From the NCBI RefSeq assembly GCF_900103805.1, contig NZ_FNIB01000002.1, positions 248,001 to 312,000 of the forward strand: a stretch of 64,000 bases of DNA, read 5' to 3'. How positions within the stretch are numbered: position 1 is the first letter of the stretch; each line of letters begins with the position of its first letter. Below are positions 61,786 through 64,000 of the stretch, piece by piece. The notes beneath the pieces were generated by a model. The model did not search any database. It saw nothing but the letters and a program-made list of their open reading frames with translations, and was not told the DNA's origin. The position numbers and the translations under genes are program-made. The stretch is from Cryobacterium flavum (GTDB lineage: Bacteria > Actinomycetota > Actinomycetes > Actinomycetales > Microbacteriaceae).

Positions 61786-63644
61786 AGTACTTCCTCCGCT
61801 CGGATCGATTCTCGGCGTTCTTCGTCTTCCAGACTGGAGATGACGAAGGTGTAGTGCGGGCTGGTGCGCAGCAGTTCGGAGTGCGTACCGACCGCCGTGA
61901 TGCGGCCGTCTTCGAGCAGCGCCACCCGGTCGGCGAGCATGACCGTCGACGGGCGGTGCGCCACGATGAGCGCCGTCGTGTCGACGAGCACCTCGCGGAG
62001 CGCGTTCTCCACGAGCGATTCGGTGTTCACATCGAGCGCCGAGAGGGGGTCATCCAAAATCAAAACGGATGGCCGCGCCGCGACCGCGCGCGCCAGGGCG
62101 AGGCGCTGCCGTTGCCCGCCGGACAGACTCATGCCCTCCTCGCCGACGAGGGTGTCGACGCCGAGCGGCAGGTCGTGCACAAAGCCGGCCTGGGCGATCT
62201 GCAGGGCCTGCGCGAGCGCGGCATCCGCTTCGGGACTGTTTTCGGCCAAGTCAGCGCGCCCGAGCAGCACGTTGTCGCGAACGGAGGCGGAGAACAGCGT
62301 GGCGTCCTCGAAGGCCATCGCCAAGTGGCGGCGCAGCTCCTCACGGCTGAGCGCGCGCACGTCGACACCGTCGAGCGTCACTGAACCGGCCGTCACGTCG
62401 TACAGCCGGGTGGTCAGGGCCGTCAGCGTGCTCTTGCCCGAGCCGGTGAGTCCGACCAGCGCCATGGTTTCCCCCGGTTCGAGCACGAGGTCGATGCCGT
62501 CGAGCAGGTCGGGAAAACGCTCCGGCGAGTCGGGGTAGCGAAAGTGCACGTTGTCGAACGCGAGCCGGCCGAGCGGCGCGTTCAGGATGACCGGAGCGGC
62601 CGGGTCGGTGATGTCGTTCGGGGTGTCGAGAATGTCGAAGAACCGGTCGGTCGCGGTGCGCGCGTCGAAGGTCATCGACAGCAGAAAACCGATCGATTCC
62701 ACCGGAAACCGCAGCACCGTCGCCGTGGCGAAGAATGCGAGCAGCTCGCCACCGCTCAGGTCGCCCTGACTGGTGAGCCAGACGCCGGCGACGAGGCAGA
62801 GCGCGAACGCCACATCGGGAACCAGCAGCAGCCAGAGCCAGATGCCGGCAATGGCGCGGGCTTTCTCGATCTCGGTGCCGCGCAGGCTTTCGGCCTGTGA
62901 GGCGAAGTTCTTGAGCGCGAACGAGCCACGACCGAAGGCCTTGAGCACGCGAATGCCGTGCACCGATTCCTCGACCGCGGTGGCGAGGTCGCCGGACTGG
63001 TCCTGGCTGCGCCTGGCGATCACCGAGTATTTCTCCTCGAAGACGTAACCGTAGATCCAGATCGGAATCGAGCAGACCACGAAGATCACGCCGAGCAACC
63101 AGTGCATCCACAGCAAAATGACGACGCCGACGACGATGGTGAGAAAGTTGACGACGAGCAGCACGAGCCCGAACGACACCCAGCGGCGGATGAGGTTCAA
63201 ATCGCTCACGGCGCGCGAGAGCAGTTGGCCGCTCGGCCAGCGGTCGTGGAAGCTCACCGGAAGGTCCTGCAGGCGGGCGTAGAGGTGGTTGCGCATGCGC
63301 GCCTCGATGTGGGTGCCGGGTGTGAGCACGAACCAGCGGCGCAGGGCGATCATGATCGCCTCGACCACGCCGAGGGCGAGCACGATCCACACGGCCGGCC
63401 AGATCTGTGAGGCGCTGTCGCCGGAGCCGACGCTGCTGAGCGGGCCGTCGACCAGCCAGGCCAGCACCTGCGGGATGGCCAGGGCCACGAGACCGGCCAG
63501 CAGCGCGGCGACCATGCCGAGATAGATGCGCGGCAGGGCCGGTTTGGCATAGGGGTAGAGCCGTTGCAGGCTGCGAAAGGTGTTGCTGCGCACGGCCGCG
63601 TCGTTGGTGGGAGGCGGCGGTGCCGGTGGTGCAGTGGTGGTCAT
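61782..63644 (-). CDS. ABC exporter half 1 (Asp instead of catalytic Glu)
   Basis: The 620-residue partner has a Pro-rich start ([18 protein letters not shown]), six helices (about 35-320, including [20 protein letters not shown]) and an ATPase domain. Walker A is [16 protein letters not shown] (about 395), the signature is the canonical [16 protein letters not shown], and Walker B is [12 protein letters not shown], where Asp replaces the catalytic Glu. The switch His is in [15 protein letters not shown]. With the downstream half it should export drugs, lipids or peptides. The ATG at 63644 lacks a strong ribosome binding site; a 34-codon ORF lies 212 bases upstream in the same direction. Confidence 0.93.
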   Translation of the reverse strand: MTTTAPPAPPPPTNDAAVRSNTFRSLQRLYPYAKPALPRIYLGMVAALLAGLVALAIPQVLAWLVDGPLSSVGSGDSASQIWPAVWIVLALGVVEAIMIALRRWFVLTPGTHIEARMRNHLYARLQDLPVSFHDRWPSGQLLSRAVSDLNLIRRWVSFGLVLLVVNFLTIVVGVVILLWMHWLLGVIFVVCSIPIWIYGYVFEEKYSVIARRSQDQSGDLATAVEESVHGIRVLKAFGRGSFALKNFASQAESLRGTEIEKARAIAGIWLWLLLVPDVAFALCLVAGVWLTSQGDLSGGELLAFFATATVLRFPVESIGFLLSMTFDARTATDRFFDILDTPNDITDPAAPVILNAPLGRLAFDNVHFRYPDSPERFPDLLDGIDLVLEPGETMALVGLTGSGKSTLTALTTRLYDVTAGSVTLDGVDVRALSREELRRHLAMAFEDATLFSASVRDNVLLGRADLAENSPEADAALAQALQIAQAGFVHDLPLGVDTLVGEEGMSLSGGQRQRLALARAVAARPSVLILDDPLSALDVNTESLVENALREVLVDTTALIVAHRPSTVMLADRVALLEDGRITAVGTHSELLRTSPHYTFVISSLEDEERRESIRAEEVL

Positions 63645-63819
63645 GGTCCAGTCCTGATTGTGGTGCGGGGTGCGCGTGAAGCGGATGTTTGTGGTCACCA
63701 GACCGAGTGGTCGCCACCCGAGACGCTCGCGCCGTACGGCGCTGGCGGGTCGGCGATGCCCGGTATCGAGCGGTGGGTGCGCGTGTACAGAACGCGCAGG
63801 CAGCGAGCTGCCGGGCTGA

Positions 63820-63836
63820 ACGAGCGAATCGCTCGT
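63820..63836. promoter_or_regulatory. palindrome between the small ORF and the ABC exporter
   Basis: ACGAGCGA-A-TCGCTCGT, 8-base perfect arms with one central base, 20 bases after the small ORF stop. It could be an operator or a short hairpin in the exporter leader. No other structure was found in the 63645-63856 gap. Confidence 0.45.
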
Positions 63837-63856
63837 CGTTGCGGGGTGAGTCGCGG

Positions 63857-63961
63857 CTAGCCGACGAGACGCACGGCGGCGGCGGGGGACCCAGCGGAGA
63901 CGCCAAAGTGTGCGCCGTCGGTCGCAATCGCTGCGAGCGTGATCGGTGCTGTCTTTGTCAT
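63857..63961 (-). CDS. 34-residue peptide ORF before the ABC exporter
   Basis: The ORF reads [20 protein letters not shown] and ends AAVRLVG before TAG. AGGAGG lies five bases before the ATG, the strongest ribosome binding site of the region. The composition is mildly hydrophobic ([17 protein letters not shown]) without Cys or a clear signal peptide. It is followed by a short palindrome and then the two ABC genes. A regulatory leader peptide or a small exported or membrane peptide are both possible. No known family was recognised. Confidence 0.5.
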   Translation of the reverse strand: MTKTAPITLAAIATDGAHFGVSAGSPAAAVRLVG

Positions 63962-64000
63962 GTCTGCCTCCTGGGCGCCTCAAGAATATGTGTCAGATGC

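Noticed and set aside
63645..63983. N-terminal extension of ABC exporter half 1 to 63983
   Set aside because: The extension is Arg/His/Pro-rich shadow of the small ORF and leader; homology begins at about 63644.

Overview
The window looks like chromosome from a high-GC actinobacterium of the family Microbacteriaceae (Cryobacterium/Leifsonia-like). This rests on base composition, a very frequent GCGGATGC/GCATCCGC word, many start codons preceded by a TANNNT -10 box at 6-7 bases (leaderless mRNAs), a eukaryote-like NADP isocitrate dehydrogenase, a CE1758/CE1759-type flavin pair and a DUF222/HNH (13E12-type) gene. The genus is inferred. No rRNA, CRISPR array, prophage or transposase was seen; one tRNA-Lys(TTT) lies near the left end.

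Layout. 0-2.2 kb: tRNA-Lys and a decayed amide-use locus (MarR fragment, permease fragment, frameshifted formamidase). 2.3-5.6 kb: PNPOx-family oxidase, an SGNH-GAF fusion and a DUF445 membrane protein. 5.7-9.35 kb: copper resistance (DUF305 protein, broken multicopper oxidase, CPH-type ATPase) with two CsoR-like operators. 9.4-15.4 kb: copper amine oxidase, TetR and AraC regulators and an APC permease, probably amine catabolism. 15.5-19 kb: DMT exporter, LysR regulator, aldose epimerase, gamma-carbonic anhydrase. 19.2-21.7 kb: folD and glyA with a ZTP riboswitch before glyA. 21.9-25.3 kb: flavin monooxygenase/reductase pair and two exported proteins. 25.6-26.5 kb: collapsed DUF222/HNH gene. 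26.8-33.1 kb: complete Mrp Na+/H+ antiporter operon. 33.4-41 kb: transporters, purU, and an MhqO/MhqD-like quinone-detoxification pair. 41.3-48.8 kb: two tandem secreted subtilases. 49-53.2 kb: metal ATPase, icd, acetyltransferase, alkyltransferase-like protein. 53.3-58.4 kb: LacI-controlled malE-malF-malG-type sugar importer. 58.4-64 kb: frameshifted membrane protein, cupin, and a heterodimeric ABC exporter preceded by a 34-codon ORF.

Signals beyond the genes: a dispersed GGGCCC-armed palindrome family in intergenic gaps, hairpins built from the GGATGC word, paired operators (CsoR-like, LacI-like, ATGC-N4-GCAT, and one shared by the two subtilases), a long hairpin between malE and malF, and a 74-bp folded element between converging genes. 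Several frameshifts sit beside G runs (1.26 kb, 59.19 kb) or elsewhere (2.01, 7.02, 58.49 kb); these are either true decay or base-calling errors and should be checked against reads.
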